Positions 17,168-26,595 of a stretch of 49,767 bases of DNA are shown in pieces; the stretch's first letter is position 1, and the number at the start of each line of letters is the position of its first letter. The stretch is from Methanobacterium sp. (GTDB taxonomy: Archaea > Methanobacteriota > Methanobacteria > Methanobacteriales > Methanobacteriaceae). The notes under the pieces are model-generated. The model was not told where the DNA came from, did no database searches, and saw nothing but the letters and a program-made list of their open reading frames with translations. A program made the translations under genes and the position numbers. Where the stretch lies: positions 1 to 49,767 of the forward strand of contig JASEIM010000015.1 of NCBI GenBank assembly GCA_030017655.1, read 5' to 3'.

Positions 17168-18466
17168 TTAATCCTCATTATTTTTTAGTAGTCTTACAGG
17201 CACATTTTGATTGGCTAGAACATCGGCAAAGGTTTCTCTTTCCCTTACAACTTCGCTTTCACCATTATTTACAAGAACTTCCATTGTTTTTGGGCGTGAA
17301 TTGTACTGTGAAGACATTGAAAATGCGTAAGCTCCTGCATTAAAGATTGCAAGGATATCTCCTTCTTCAATTTCAGGCATTGGTCTGTCTCTTGCGAATA
17401 AATCGCCCGATTCACATACATTTCCTGCAATATCTATATTCTGGGTATTTTCCGCGTTTGGTTTATTAGCAACCACAATATGGTGGTATGATCCGTACAT
17501 TGAAGGCCTTAGCAATGTATTAAAACCTGCATCAACACCAGCAAATTTCCTGTAACTCTGCTTTATAGTGTTTACTTTGGTAAGAAGGATTGAAGCATCT
17601 CCAACTATGTATCTGCCTGGTTCAATACACATTGTCGGCTTTCCAAGATTGTATTCGTTTAATTTATCCTTATACAGGTCAGTTATTTCTTTTGAAAAGG
17701 TTTCTATATCCAATTTAGACTCTTCTGGAGTGTATGGTATTCCAAGTCCCCCTCCAAAGTCAATAAATTCAAATTTAACTCCAGACTGCTCTTTCACCCT
17801 TCCTGCAACGTCCATGAGAGTTTCAACTGCGAGCATGAATGGTTCAGGATCCAATATTCCAGAACCTATGTGGGTGTGAATACCAATAGGTGTAAATCCA
17901 AGGTCTTGGGCTAAGCTGTAGACTTCAGCAGCTTCTTCCTCCATCACACCAAATTTAGATAGGTCTCCGCCAGTTATACAGTGTTCATGGTGCCCAGCGC
18001 CGACTTTAGGGTTTACTCTGAAGGATATTTTAACTTTTTCAGGATCAGTGAGTTTTGAAAGCCTATTAAGAGCTGAAATTGAATCAAGATTAATTATAAC
18101 ACCAGAATCTACCGCAAACTTAAGTTCTTCATCGGTTACATTGTTTCCAGTGTAAAGAATTCTTTCAGGATCAAAGCCTGCAAGAAGTGATGTATAAATC
18201 TCTCCAGGAGATACTGCATCAATGCCACTACCTTCCTGCTCTAAAATTCGCATTACTGCAAGATTTGTATTTGCTTTACATGCATAGAATATTTTAAAAT
18301 CATTATATTGACTTGAAAATGCTCCATAAACTCTTCTATAGTTATCTCTAATTCTTTCTTCGTCAATCACGTAAAGGGGAGTGTCATATTTCTGTGAAAG
18401 TTCCACTGCATCGGATCCACCAATGCTCAAATTTCCTTTTTCATTAGTTTTAATATCAAAATCCAT
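17168..18466 (-). CDS. lysA: diaminopimelate decarboxylase
   Basis: LysA is the PLP enzyme that makes lysine from meso-diaminopimelate. The 432-residue protein has the PLP lysine in FYACKANTN (Lys64), HIGSGI, FIDFGGGLGIPY, the phosphate-binding EPGRYIVGDAS and the substrate-side CESGDLFARDR. An ATG at 18466 lies 6 nt after a GGAGG ribosome site; the TTG one codon earlier is less likely. In methanogens with pseudomurein, lysine is also a wall component. The leader contains overlapping hairpins that may hide the ribosome site. Confidence 0.96.
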   Translation of the reverse strand: MDFDIKTNEKGNLSIGGSDAVELSQKYDTPLYVIDEERIRDNYRRVYGAFSSQYNDFKIFYACKANTNLAVMRILEQEGSGIDAVSPGEIYTSLLAGFDPERILYTGNNVTDEELKFAVDSGVIINLDSISALNRLSKLTDPEKVKISFRVNPKVGAGHHEHCITGGDLSKFGVMEEEAAEVYSLAQDLGFTPIGIHTHIGSGILDPEPFMLAVETLMDVAGRVKEQSGVKFEFIDFGGGLGIPYTPEESKLDIETFSKEITDLYKDKLNEYNLGKPTMCIEPGRYIVGDASILLTKVNTIKQSYRKFAGVDAGFNTLLRPSMYGSYHHIVVANKPNAENTQNIDIAGNVCESGDLFARDRPMPEIEEGDILAIFNAGAYAFSMSSQYNSRPKTMEVLVNNGESEVVRERETFADVLANQNVPVRLLKNNED

Positions 18467-18530
18467 CAAATTCCTCCAAATATGAAATATTTGGGGGTTC
18501 CAAAATCTTCAATTTTGATAACCTCCAAAA
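18467..18530 (-). promoter_or_regulatory. possible RNA switch in the lysA leader
   Basis: Two hairpins in the leader RNA cannot form together. Stem A pairs 18520-18529 with 18490-18499 (10 bp, one A-C mismatch) around a small inner stem. Stem B pairs 18487-18494 with 18476-18483 (8 perfect bp, 3-nt loop) and takes in part of the lysA ribosome site GGAGG (18473-18477). The strand UUUGGAGG at 18522-18529 is almost a copy of the ribosome-site region, so it could act as a decoy that frees it. This is read from sequence alone. Confidence 0.45.
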
Positions 18531-18635
18531 AGAAGTAAATATTGAATATTTAATGTTCATTATATAAATTATTTACATTTTCATAATAATTGAAGATTAT
18601 CTTATTTTAAATTAAGAAAATAAAAAATTAAAGTT

Positions 18636-18818
18636 TTAGGCAAATCTCCCTATAAGGATTAGTAAAAGCCCTATTATTGCTACAACTGCAGTAATTGGAG
18701 AGCTACCCTGTATCATAGCCCATATTGCTCCGGTTAATAGAAGCAAGACTCCTACCCAAAGAGATATTCTTTTCTGCTGTTTAGTTAAAGAAGTCATAAT
18801 TGATATTTGGTTTATCAC
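18636..18818 (-). CDS. small two-helix membrane protein
   Basis: The frame encodes 60 residues with two predicted membrane helices (roughly residues 19-36 and 42-58) separated by a short polar turn (QGSSP). The start is uncertain: GTG 18818 or ATG 18797, neither with a clear ribosome site. It lies between lysA and argD on the same strand. I do not recognise a family. The strong hydrophobic pattern with a basic N-terminus supports a real gene. Confidence 0.6.
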   Translation of the reverse strand: MINQISIMTSLTKQQKRISLWVGVLLLLTGAIWAMIQGSSPITAVVAIIGLLLILIGRFA

Positions 18819-18863
18819 TATATCAAGATTTCTAAAAATAAAGAAAGAAGAAAAATATCTTCT

Positions 18864-20039
18864 TTAAGATAATTTCTGCAGAATACTCTCCAACACACAT
18901 GTAACAGTATCTATCTGCCCTTTATCTATTACAAACGGCGGTAAGAACCGTAAAACAGTATCAGCAGTACAGTTAATTAGAATCCCTTGTTCACGAGCTT
19001 CAGCAGCTATTTCACCACAGTTAATGCTTAGTTCCATTCCAAGCATCATTCCAACACCACGCACTTCTTCAACAATTCCATAGAGCTTTGCCTGTTCTTC
19101 AAGCTTATATTTAAGATATCCACCATTCTCTTTAACTTTTAAAAGCATACTTTCATCAATTAGGGCATTGATAGATGCTATTGCAGCGGCACATGCCAGT
19201 GGATTTCCTCCAAACGTTGCAGCATGATTTCCGGGCTCAAATGCATTACCTACTTCTTCACTTGCAAGAACAGCACCTATTGGGAATCCTCCACCAAGAG
19301 CTTTGGCGACGGTGGTGATATCTGGAGTTACACCGAAAAGCTGGGATGCAAACATCTCACCAGTCCGTCCAAATCCTGTCTGAACCTCATCAAATATTAA
19401 AAGAACATCATTTTCCTTACATAACTTTTTTAAATCTTTTAGGTAGCCTTCTGGAGGTACTATAACTCCTCCTTCTCCCTGGATTGGTTCTACCAGCACT
19501 GCGGCTGTATTATCAGTTATACTATCTGCAACTGCTTCAACATCTCCATAATTTACGTGCTTGAATCCTTCTGGGAGTGGTTCAAATCCTTTTTTATATT
19601 TGTGCTGTCCTGTGGCTGTAATCATGGCAAGGGTTCGACCGTGAAATGAGTTTTCCATGGCAATAATCTCTCCTTTACCTGTGAATTTCCGGGCAAGCTT
19701 AATTGCACCTTCATTAGCTTCTGCACCGCTGTTGCAGAAGAAGGATTTGTCATGGACTGAAATATCTGCCAGCAGCTTTGCAAGTTCGACCTGTGGCTCT
19801 GTGTAATATAAATTTGATGTATGTATAAGCTTTTTAGCCTGATTGCATATTGCTTCAACAACTTTTGGATGGGAATGACCCACATTATTTACTGCAATAC
19901 CGGCAAAACAGTCAATATAGGTTTTGCCTTCAAAATCGGTGACTAAAGCTCCTTTTCCTTCTCTTAAAGCTAAAGGATACCGTCCATAAGTCTGCATTAC
20001 ATATTTTTTATCTAAATTTATTATTTCCTCTGTATTCAT
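18864..20039 (-). CDS. argD: acetylornithine aminotransferase
   Basis: ArgD is a class III PLP aminotransferase of arginine synthesis and can also serve the lysine pathway. The 391-residue protein shows FAGIAVNNVGHSHP, FFCNSGAEANEGAIKLAR, SFHGRTLA, LIFDEVQTGFGRTG and the PLP lysine in TTVAKALGGGFPIG (Lys246). The frame extends to 20060, but ATG 20039 follows AGGTGATC and gives the standard N-terminus. lysA lies nearby on the same strand, so a lysine-pathway role as N-acyl-diaminopimelate aminotransferase cannot be excluded. Confidence 0.92.
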   Translation of the reverse strand: MNTEEIINLDKKYVMQTYGRYPLALREGKGALVTDFEGKTYIDCFAGIAVNNVGHSHPKVVEAICNQAKKLIHTSNLYYTEPQVELAKLLADISVHDKSFFCNSGAEANEGAIKLARKFTGKGEIIAMENSFHGRTLAMITATGQHKYKKGFEPLPEGFKHVNYGDVEAVADSITDNTAAVLVEPIQGEGGVIVPPEGYLKDLKKLCKENDVLLIFDEVQTGFGRTGEMFASQLFGVTPDITTVAKALGGGFPIGAVLASEEVGNAFEPGNHAATFGGNPLACAAAIASINALIDESMLLKVKENGGYLKYKLEEQAKLYGIVEEVRGVGMMLGMELSINCGEIAAEAREQGILINCTADTVLRFLPPFVIDKGQIDTVTCVLESILQKLS

Positions 20040-20238
20040 TTTGATCACCTTAATAAACATTAAAAGTGGGAAGCTTATTAAAACAGGATACTTTGTATCA
20101 ATAAATGATCTGTTTAATGCACTATTAAAATAATTGGAAAAACATGGATTTAAATGATTTAAAAGACTTAATGTAGTGTTAACAAATAAGTAAAATACCT
20201 GATCAAAATATTATTTTAAATTGTTTGATGGTGAAAAT

Positions 20239-20664
20239 ATGAAAAAAGCAATAATTGAAACTGATAAAGGAAATATAGAACTTGTATTATTTGATGAAGA
20301 AGCCCCAAACACAGTTGCTAACTTTGAAAAGCTTGCAAAAGAAGGTTTTTATGATGGGTTAACTTTTCACAGGGTCATTCCCAATTTTGTAATCCAGGGC
20401 GGATGTCCGAGAGGAGATGGAACAGGCGGACCTGGCTATACAATAAAATGTGAAATAAATCCCCATAAGCACGGTACAGGGGCGCTTTCAATGGCACATG
20501 CAGGTAAAGATACTGGTGGAAGCCAGTTTTTCATTACACACTCTCCGCAACCACACCTCGATGGTGTTCACACCGTTTTTGGCAAAGTCGTTAAGGGAAT
20601 GGACGTTGTAAACAAAATACAGCCCAATGACGTAATGAATAAAGTCACTGTTTTTGATGAATAG
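20239..20664 (+). CDS. peptidyl-prolyl cis-trans isomerase, cyclophilin type
   Basis: This is a compact 141-residue cyclophilin that speeds proline isomerisation during protein folding. It has the core motifs FHRVIPNFVIQGG (catalytic Arg), GGPGYTIKCE, LSMAHAG, GSQFFIT and LDGVHTVFGKV. The start ATG 20239 lies shortly after GGTGA; an upstream in-frame TTG at 20221 would add six residues. It has no signal sequence, so it should act in the cytoplasm. It is divergent from argD. Confidence 0.94.
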   Translation: MKKAIIETDKGNIELVLFDEEAPNTVANFEKLAKEGFYDGLTFHRVIPNFVIQGGCPRGDGTGGPGYTIKCEINPHKHGTGALSMAHAGKDTGGSQFFITHSPQPHLDGVHTVFGKVVKGMDVVNKIQPNDVMNKVTVFDE

Positions 20665-20854
20665 AATTCAAAAACCCTCTTTTTATTTTAATCTTTTTTA
20701 AATTGAATTTTTTAAATACAGACTTATTTTCCATATTTAAAATAATTTTAAGCATTAGAAAACGCTTTGCATTATTTTTATTAATAAATACAAAATATTT
20801 ATTAATTATCAAGTTAAAAAATAAAAGTTAACATTTCACATCTAAGGTGAATTT

Positions 20855-22483
20855 TTGAATTTGGAGAAAAAATGGAAAATACTGCTTGCAATTGCCATGG
20901 GAACAATAATGGTACCGATAAATGCCAGTATTGTTAATGTTTCCCTTCCTGCAATTACCAGCTTCTTTTCTTCAAGCATTACAAGCTCAGAGTGGGTAAT
21001 AACTGCTTATCTAATTGATTTACTTGGTTTTGTTTTACTATTCGGCCGTTTAGGTGACTTTTACGGCCATGAAAGAATTTACATGGCCGGGCTAATCGGT
21101 TTCGTTGTTACATCAATATTATGCAGTATATCTCCTTCAATAACTCTTCTAATACTTTTCAGAGGTTTACAGGGAATTGCAGCAGCTTTAATGATTTCTG
21201 TATCAATGGGCATAGTTAAAGATGCATTTCCAGTGGGCCAGACAGGTAAAGCCCTTGGAATTTATGCTGTGGCAATAGCTGCAGGTCTAGCCATTGGACC
21301 TATGATTGGAGGTCTCTTACAGACATTTTCCGGTTGGCAGGCAATATTTCTGGTTAATGTGCCCATGGGTATTATTAGTTTCCTTCTCTGCAGCAAGGTA
21401 TTGGAGAATAAGGGCTCTAAACCAGCTAAATTAGACATTTCAGGGGCTATTTTACAGTATATATGCATTTTTTCAACTGTATACTCTCTAAATAGCATTC
21501 AAACTCTGAGAATTGATTTGATCACAATATTTACGGTATTAACAGCATTAATAACGTTAATACTATTTATATATGTCGAAAAAAGGGTTGAAGATCCTCT
21601 GTTAGACATTCGAATCTTTAAAAATAAAACTTTCTCTGCATTTAACCTGAGTCTGTTTTTTAATTATATCAGCATTTATATGATCCTTTTTATCATGCCC
21701 TTTTATCTGCAAAAGGTTTTAAAGTTGGATTCAGCATTAACTGGAGCAGTATTAACAATAAGCCCTGTAACAATGATGATATTAGCCCCAGTAAGCGGAA
21801 TATTTTCGGATAAAATTGGTTCCAGGCCACTGGCAATAATAGGAGCTTTAATAAGCACTGTAGCCATTTATTCAATGACATATCTCACCATATTTTCTAA
21901 TGCGTTTGATGTGCTCTGGAAGCTTGCACTTCTTGGAATAGGTGCTGCAATCTTTCAAGCGCCTAATAACAGGCTTATTATGAATGTTATTCCTGATAAA
22001 GGGTTGGCATCAAGTGTTATTGTGACCATTAGAAACATGGGAATGGTTTTTGGGGTATGTATTGCAGGTTTACTTTTAAGTACAACCATAGATCCAGTTC
22101 TTTTAGAACAAAATCAGCTTTATAATCTCAATGCATATAATTTTACCCAGGGGATGTATTTAATCATGGTTTTAGGTGCATTTCTAAGTATTTTAATACT
22201 TGTACTGTCCCCGGTAGGCACATACAGAAAAAAAATTACTGAAACTAAAGATAGAATCCAGGATTCAGAGATGGTCCCTTCACCCAATGGGATAATTATG
22301 GAATCAAAGGAAATAATAGAGGAATCTGAATTATTAAAATATTTTCAAAATATAATTAATTATTCTGGGTTTTTAAAATATTTAAAAGGAATAATTGATG
22401 CATCTGAAAAGCTGCAGAAACCAAAGAAGACTATAAAACAGCATTATGAGGGAATGTTCTCGTTTGGGAAAAACGATGAATGA
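20855..22483 (+). CDS. MFS drug exporter, DHA2 (14-helix) family
   Basis: The 542-residue protein is an EmrB/QacA-type proton-driven exporter. It has about 14 hydrophobic segments, motif A (GRLGDFYGHERIYMAG), the antiporter motif C region (AAGLAIGPMIGGLL) and RNMGMVFGVCIAGLL in the second half. The TTG start follows AGGTGA by 4 nt. After the last helix there is an unusual charged tail of about 90 residues with two similar short helices (ESELLKYFQNIINYSG and FLKYLKGIIDASE). It converges with the GAF-protein gene with only 2 bp between them. The substrate is unknown. Confidence 0.88.
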   Translation: MNLEKKWKILLAIAMGTIMVPINASIVNVSLPAITSFFSSSITSSEWVITAYLIDLLGFVLLFGRLGDFYGHERIYMAGLIGFVVTSILCSISPSITLLILFRGLQGIAAALMISVSMGIVKDAFPVGQTGKALGIYAVAIAAGLAIGPMIGGLLQTFSGWQAIFLVNVPMGIISFLLCSKVLENKGSKPAKLDISGAILQYICIFSTVYSLNSIQTLRIDLITIFTVLTALITLILFIYVEKRVEDPLLDIRIFKNKTFSAFNLSLFFNYISIYMILFIMPFYLQKVLKLDSALTGAVLTISPVTMMILAPVSGIFSDKIGSRPLAIIGALISTVAIYSMTYLTIFSNAFDVLWKLALLGIGAAIFQAPNNRLIMNVIPDKGLASSVIVTIRNMGMVFGVCIAGLLLSTTIDPVLLEQNQLYNLNAYNFTQGMYLIMVLGAFLSILILVLSPVGTYRKKITETKDRIQDSEMVPSPNGIIMESKEIIEESELLKYFQNIINYSGFLKYLKGIIDASEKLQKPKKTIKQHYEGMFSFGKNDE

Positions 22484-22485
22484 GA

Positions 22486-23073
22486 TTAATAAAGCAGCTT
22501 TTTAAGGACAATAGCATAAAATTCAGCTATTTTATCAGTAATTTCCAGATGCTGATCATTGTAATCTTCCTGTGGATTTGCAAGAACTATCTGACCGATT
22601 ATTTCTTCGTTATACCTGACAGGAACTGAGAGAAACTGGTTTACAGGTTCATGGCCCGAAGGTATACCGTGAGCGGCCGGATGAGAAGTTACATCGTGAA
22701 CATAGAAAGATTTTCCTGTGTCCAGAGAATAGCCGAGAAGACCGCCATATGTTCCATCACTTAAAACCTTAAATCGAGCTTCTCCCATCTCTGCATATAT
22801 ATTGCAGGTGTCTGTAAGATGTGAAAAGGATATTCCAACGCTGTCTTTATTTTTGGGGTCTACATAGGCGACATAACAGTACTTGCTCTTTGTCAGCCTT
22901 TTTGATTCCTTATATACAAGATCTGAGATTTCTTTAAGCGAAATATCTGAGGTATCCATGAAATGGTTTATAAGCTCATTTTGATCATTATTTTGGGAAG
23001 ACTGCTTTAGAAATTCAGTCAGAAGATTCTGAATCTCAATATTTTTGGACGGATATTTAGAACGGACATCCAT
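22486..23073 (-). CDS. GAF domain protein
   Basis: The 195-residue protein has a helical N-terminus (about 1-55) and a GAF sensor domain. The GAF domain includes SKYCYVAYVD, a central segment with GGLLGYSLDTGKSFYVHDV and the closing SVPVRYNEEIIGQIVLANP. No output domain is attached, so it would bind a small ligand or sense redox and act through a partner. It is close to an RsbW-like ATPase gene. Only two tandem Asn/Gln-rich residues interrupt the N-terminal helix, so it appears complete. Confidence 0.8.
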   Translation of the reverse strand: MDVRSKYPSKNIEIQNLLTEFLKQSSQNNDQNELINHFMDTSDISLKEISDLVYKESKRLTKSKYCYVAYVDPKNKDSVGISFSHLTDTCNIYAEMGEARFKVLSDGTYGGLLGYSLDTGKSFYVHDVTSHPAAHGIPSGHEPVNQFLSVPVRYNEEIIGQIVLANPQEDYNDQHLEITDKIAEFYAIVLKKLLY

Positions 23074-23166
23074 TAAAACAACTCTTTGTTTTATTTAAAC
23101 TATTATTTACTTCTGTTTATTAGTATTTTTGGAAAATAAAAAAGAGTAATTAGAAGGAATTAGGCA

Positions 23167-23790
23167 TTATAACGCAAATTCACTGTACTGAGAATCGTTT
23201 TTATCAATTATTTTAATAATTTTACCGTTTAAGTATTCTAAAGGAATTTTCTGATTTTCTTCAGCTTCTATAAACCTGTTTCTTCCTTTATATACTATTT
23301 TTTCAACCTTTAATATTTTAAATGGTATAATACCGGTAATTTTAGTCTTTGAAAACCAGTAAAAAGATACTGGACAGATTTGAGGCCACAGTACCAGATC
23401 ATCAGCTTTAACTGATCCTGGATTCTCCTTTACTAAAAGAAGATCATCTTTCCTGGCGTAAGGTTCAATATCGTCTTTTAATTTTAATATAACTGTTTTT
23501 TCATAGTTTAGAGGTCTTTGATGTTTTTTTAAGAGTTTTGACAGGTATCTACGGGTTGTAACTTCTAAATCATCTGAAGAAATACCCTCAGATATTATGC
23601 TGCGTATTCCATTTTCAAAGGCACCTGTAAGCCTTATCCATGCATCAATTTCTCTACAGTTTGTTTTACTGCTTGTAGAGCGCATTGGACATTTCCAGCA
23701 GTATTCATCCCTTAAAATTTCCTGTATTTTTTGATAGTATTCACTTGAAATACTCTTAAACTCATTCATGGTTTCTGTAAGTTTTCCCAT
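23167..23790 (-). CDS. Cys-rich protein with an S24/S26 peptidase-like domain lacking the serine
   Basis: The 207-residue protein has an N-terminal helical part with a cluster YCWKCPMRS and a following NCREID, which could bind a metal or an Fe-S cluster. The C-terminal half has the strand order of LexA/signal-peptidase folds: DDIEPYARKDDLLLVK, then VKADDLVLWP, then IIPFKILKVEKIV. The usual catalytic Ser-Met pair is replaced by Asp-Ile, so cleavage is unlikely. The ATG follows AAGTGATTTT. The function is unknown and the fold call is by pattern. Confidence 0.6.
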   Translation of the reverse strand: MGKLTETMNEFKSISSEYYQKIQEILRDEYCWKCPMRSTSSKTNCREIDAWIRLTGAFENGIRSIISEGISSDDLEVTTRRYLSKLLKKHQRPLNYEKTVILKLKDDIEPYARKDDLLLVKENPGSVKADDLVLWPQICPVSFYWFSKTKITGIIPFKILKVEKIVYKGRNRFIEAEENQKIPLEYLNGKIIKIIDKNDSQYSEFAL

Positions 23791-23963
23791 AAAATCACTT
23801 TAGTCAGGTAAACCATTCATATGTTAAAAATACTCTAAAATGGCGATTTGCCCAATCAGGTTTTATATATAAATATTTTATATATGTTTAATTGAATTCT
23901 TATCTATAATATAGATGTTAAAAATTAATTATAGTATTAGATGAATGTTCACGAGCTGATAGA

Positions 23964-24365
23964 ATGAATGAACAGTTTGGATTGGGAATAAGAGGTAAAA
24001 TGGAGAATTTAACTCTTGTATCGAATTTTGTTGGGAATTCAATGGGTAAATATGGATTAAATGATTATGAACAGGCTCAAATCCAAATGGCTGTAGATGA
24101 AGCCATAACCAATATAATTAAACATGGAGATCTTGAGGATAAAATCCAGATAAAATGCCAGAAACAGGGCAGCGAAATTAAAATAATAATTGAAAGTAAA
24201 GGAAAGCCATTTAACCCTGTAAATGTTGAAATATCTGGTATAAACTCCTTAATTAGGCAAAATCCAGATGAATTAAAGGTATATTTTATTAAAAAAAACA
24301 TGAATAAATCTGAATATGAATTTAAAGATGGAAAGAACATTCTAACTTTAATAAAATGTTTATAA
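23964..24365 (+). CDS. RsbW-like ATP-binding protein (anti-sigma-factor kinase family)
   Basis: The 133-residue protein is a lone HATPase domain of the RsbW/SpoIIAB type. The N box reads MAVDEAITNIIKHG (Glu46, Asn50) and the ATP-lid entry reads SKGKPFNP, where the usual Asp is Ser. In bacteria such kinases phosphorylate a STAS antagonist and bind sigma factors; archaea have no sigma factor, so the partner here is unknown. It is divergent from the Cys-rich S24/S26-like gene. Confidence 0.78.
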   Translation: MNEQFGLGIRGKMENLTLVSNFVGNSMGKYGLNDYEQAQIQMAVDEAITNIIKHGDLEDKIQIKCQKQGSEIKIIIESKGKPFNPVNVEISGINSLIRQNPDELKVYFIKKNMNKSEYEFKDGKNILTLIKCL

Positions 24366-24396
24366 CTTCCTTTTAGATATAAATATTAATTACATC

Positions 24397-25383
24397 TTAT
24401 TTTTTAGGTTTTAATTGATTCATAAGGCCTGATTTACGTGCATAATGGAACAAATAAAGTTGGGTATAGCCGGCATAATCTCCAAACTGTTCTATTCCAA
24501 ATGATCTCATTTTAGGGTTGCTAACGTTCTGCTGATCAAAATATAAATAGGATATTATCCTGCTTATCCAGATATCAACTGGAAATGCTTTTTCGAATCC
24601 GTAGCCGTAAAGAAGGATGCAGTCTCCCACTTTTGGACCGACTCCAGGGAGCCTTAAAATTGTTTCAAATGCAGATTCATAATCCATATTTCTAATTTTA
24701 CCAAGATCTACTTCGTTTTGCACCATCTGGGAAGTTTTTATTATGTATTTTGATCTGTAACCCACCCGACAGCTTCTAAGATCTTTCCATGATGCCCGTG
24801 TTTTAAGAAATTCAGGGGTGCATTTAGCTTCGTCAAATTCATCTTCTGGAGCATTAGCAAGTGTTTTAGGAGAAGGAAACGAGTAGAAAGTGCCATCAGA
24901 AAATTTATACTCATCTCCCCATTTTTCTTTAACAAGTCTTATTGCCTTGTTCCACTGTCTTATAGAGTTATGGGCAGATGTTATGGAACAAATAACTGAT
25001 TCAAAAATATTATGGGCCTTGAATAACCTTAATCCTTTGCAAAAATCAATTGTGGGCTCAAGTTTAGGGTCGCTGCTTAAAAAGTCATATAATCGGGGGA
25101 TATCATCATTTAAGCCAAAAATTTCCATTATTTCTTGTTTAATATACTTCTCTTCTATTTCATGCAGAGATTCAGCTAAAATGTCAATTGGTTTATCTGT
25201 ATTTGGTTTATGGGCAATTTTCACAAGGCAGGGTTTGTTTTCTACCATAATTAATTCCTGGAAATATTTACCTTTCTTTTCCCATGCCGGCTGGGATGTT
25301 TGACCGCTGCCTATGGTCATTTCGATGTCGAATGGACCTTTATATTCTTCATATTCTATTTTAAACCGTTTTTTATAATTCAT
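24397..25383 (-). CDS. ogg: 8-oxoguanine DNA glycosylase (Ogg1 family)
   Basis: This base-excision repair enzyme removes 8-oxoguanine and cuts the strand by beta-elimination. The 328-residue protein has an N-terminal beta domain and the HhH-GPD core, LRLPGVGPKVGDCILLYGY, with the catalytic lysine (Lys251) and the catalytic aspartate in FPVDIWISR (Asp270). Length and architecture match the Ogg1/AlkA-like archaeal type rather than the short Ogg2 type. It is convergent with the RsbW-like gene. Confidence 0.9.
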   Translation of the reverse strand: MNYKKRFKIEYEEYKGPFDIEMTIGSGQTSQPAWEKKGKYFQELIMVENKPCLVKIAHKPNTDKPIDILAESLHEIEEKYIKQEIMEIFGLNDDIPRLYDFLSSDPKLEPTIDFCKGLRLFKAHNIFESVICSITSAHNSIRQWNKAIRLVKEKWGDEYKFSDGTFYSFPSPKTLANAPEDEFDEAKCTPEFLKTRASWKDLRSCRVGYRSKYIIKTSQMVQNEVDLGKIRNMDYESAFETILRLPGVGPKVGDCILLYGYGFEKAFPVDIWISRIISYLYFDQQNVSNPKMRSFGIEQFGDYAGYTQLYLFHYARKSGLMNQLKPKK

Positions 25384-25681
25384 CTATAATATCTTTGAAC
25401 TCCAAATTACAATAATTTTTCGAAAGTTAAATTTTGCATCCTAAGATTTTACACATTCTCTTCTTTAAATACAATTTAAGTCTAATATTAGCTTTTTTCA
25501 GACATTTTAATGTAAATAAATTAATTAAATATTTTTTAAGATTATTATAAGGTGTATATGCTTGTTTTTTGGGTTTTAATAACATAAAAATTTAAAAATT
25601 TCAGTAGTATAAACAATGCATTTAAATAATAATAAAATGAATACTTGTATAAAAAACTGTATTATATTAGGAGGTATTTGT

Positions 25682-26302
25682 ATGTATTGTCCAAAATGTG
25701 GAATAAAAAACCAGAAAGATGATAATTTCTGTAGTTACTGTGGTGAAGAAATAAGATATAGAAATTTAATGAACATAACTGATGTCAATCAGAAAACAGA
25801 AAATAATGATGAAGGATTTAAAAGGGAAATTAACTCTAATTATTCCGGATTTAGTGAGAACAGCGAATTTGAATTAGCAAGTCTTGGAAGGAGAATAATA
25901 GCTTATTTGGTGGATATGTTTGTTTTAGTAATAATAGTTACCGTTGTTCTGATCCCTATTTTTATTATTCAGTATATTTATTTTAGTTATGATGAAATTC
26001 TAATGGAATTAGTTTCAAACTTATTATTTGTATTTATTATGTTTGGATATTTTATTGTAATGGAGGGGCCGTTAGGTAAAGGAAGAACTATAGGAAAAAT
26101 GGCGCTTAAATTAAGGGTAATAAAAGAAAAAGATAATTCAAGGATAAGTTATGGTCAAAGTATTGTAAGAAATCTTTTAAGGATAGTAGATGGGTTCTTC
26201 TTCTATATAGTAGGAATGATTCTCATATCAAGCAGTAAAAAAAATCAGAGATTAGGTGATAATGTCGCAAAAACATTGGTTATAACCGAAAAAAGAGAAT
26301 AA
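25682..26302 (+). CDS. zinc-ribbon RDD family membrane protein
   Basis: The 206-residue protein begins with a zinc ribbon (MYCPKCGIKNQ...FCSYCGEEI), then a polar linker, then an RDD domain. The RDD part has the arginine/aspartate helix GRRIIAYLVDMFVLVIIV and a second helix pair, and ends with QRLGDNVAKTLVI. The start is set by AGGAGGT, 6 nt before ATG 25682. The RDD family is linked in some bacteria to ion or compatible-solute transport; here the role is unknown. Confidence 0.85.
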   Translation: MYCPKCGIKNQKDDNFCSYCGEEIRYRNLMNITDVNQKTENNDEGFKREINSNYSGFSENSEFELASLGRRIIAYLVDMFVLVIIVTVVLIPIFIIQYIYFSYDEILMELVSNLLFVFIMFGYFIVMEGPLGKGRTIGKMALKLRVIKEKDNSRISYGQSIVRNLLRIVDGFFFYIVGMILISSSKKNQRLGDNVAKTLVITEKRE

Positions 26303-26595
26303 CGCCATTTAGCTAATTTCAGCACTTTTATCCATCTAAAGCTTCAATACCGTCGAATTATGTCATTTATAATATATATGGGCATAATTATATATTAATA
26401 CTTTAAAATCAGCTTCTTCCCGGTATAACTTTGATAAAACGTGACATAGGGGAATATTTTCTTTCCTATACTCTTTGAGACATTTATTTAAATCATCATT
26501 TATATACTACTCAAATTCTTCTATTCCGGGGGTTCTAAAGGGATTTAAGTGAGTATATTCTTTTTTTATTTCCAGAATTGTAATTATAAATTGAT

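Noticed and set aside
18144..18156. TTTCCAGTGTAAA in lysA, near an origin box
   Set aside because: It encodes the conserved LYTGNN segment of LysA on the opposite strand, so coding constraint explains it.
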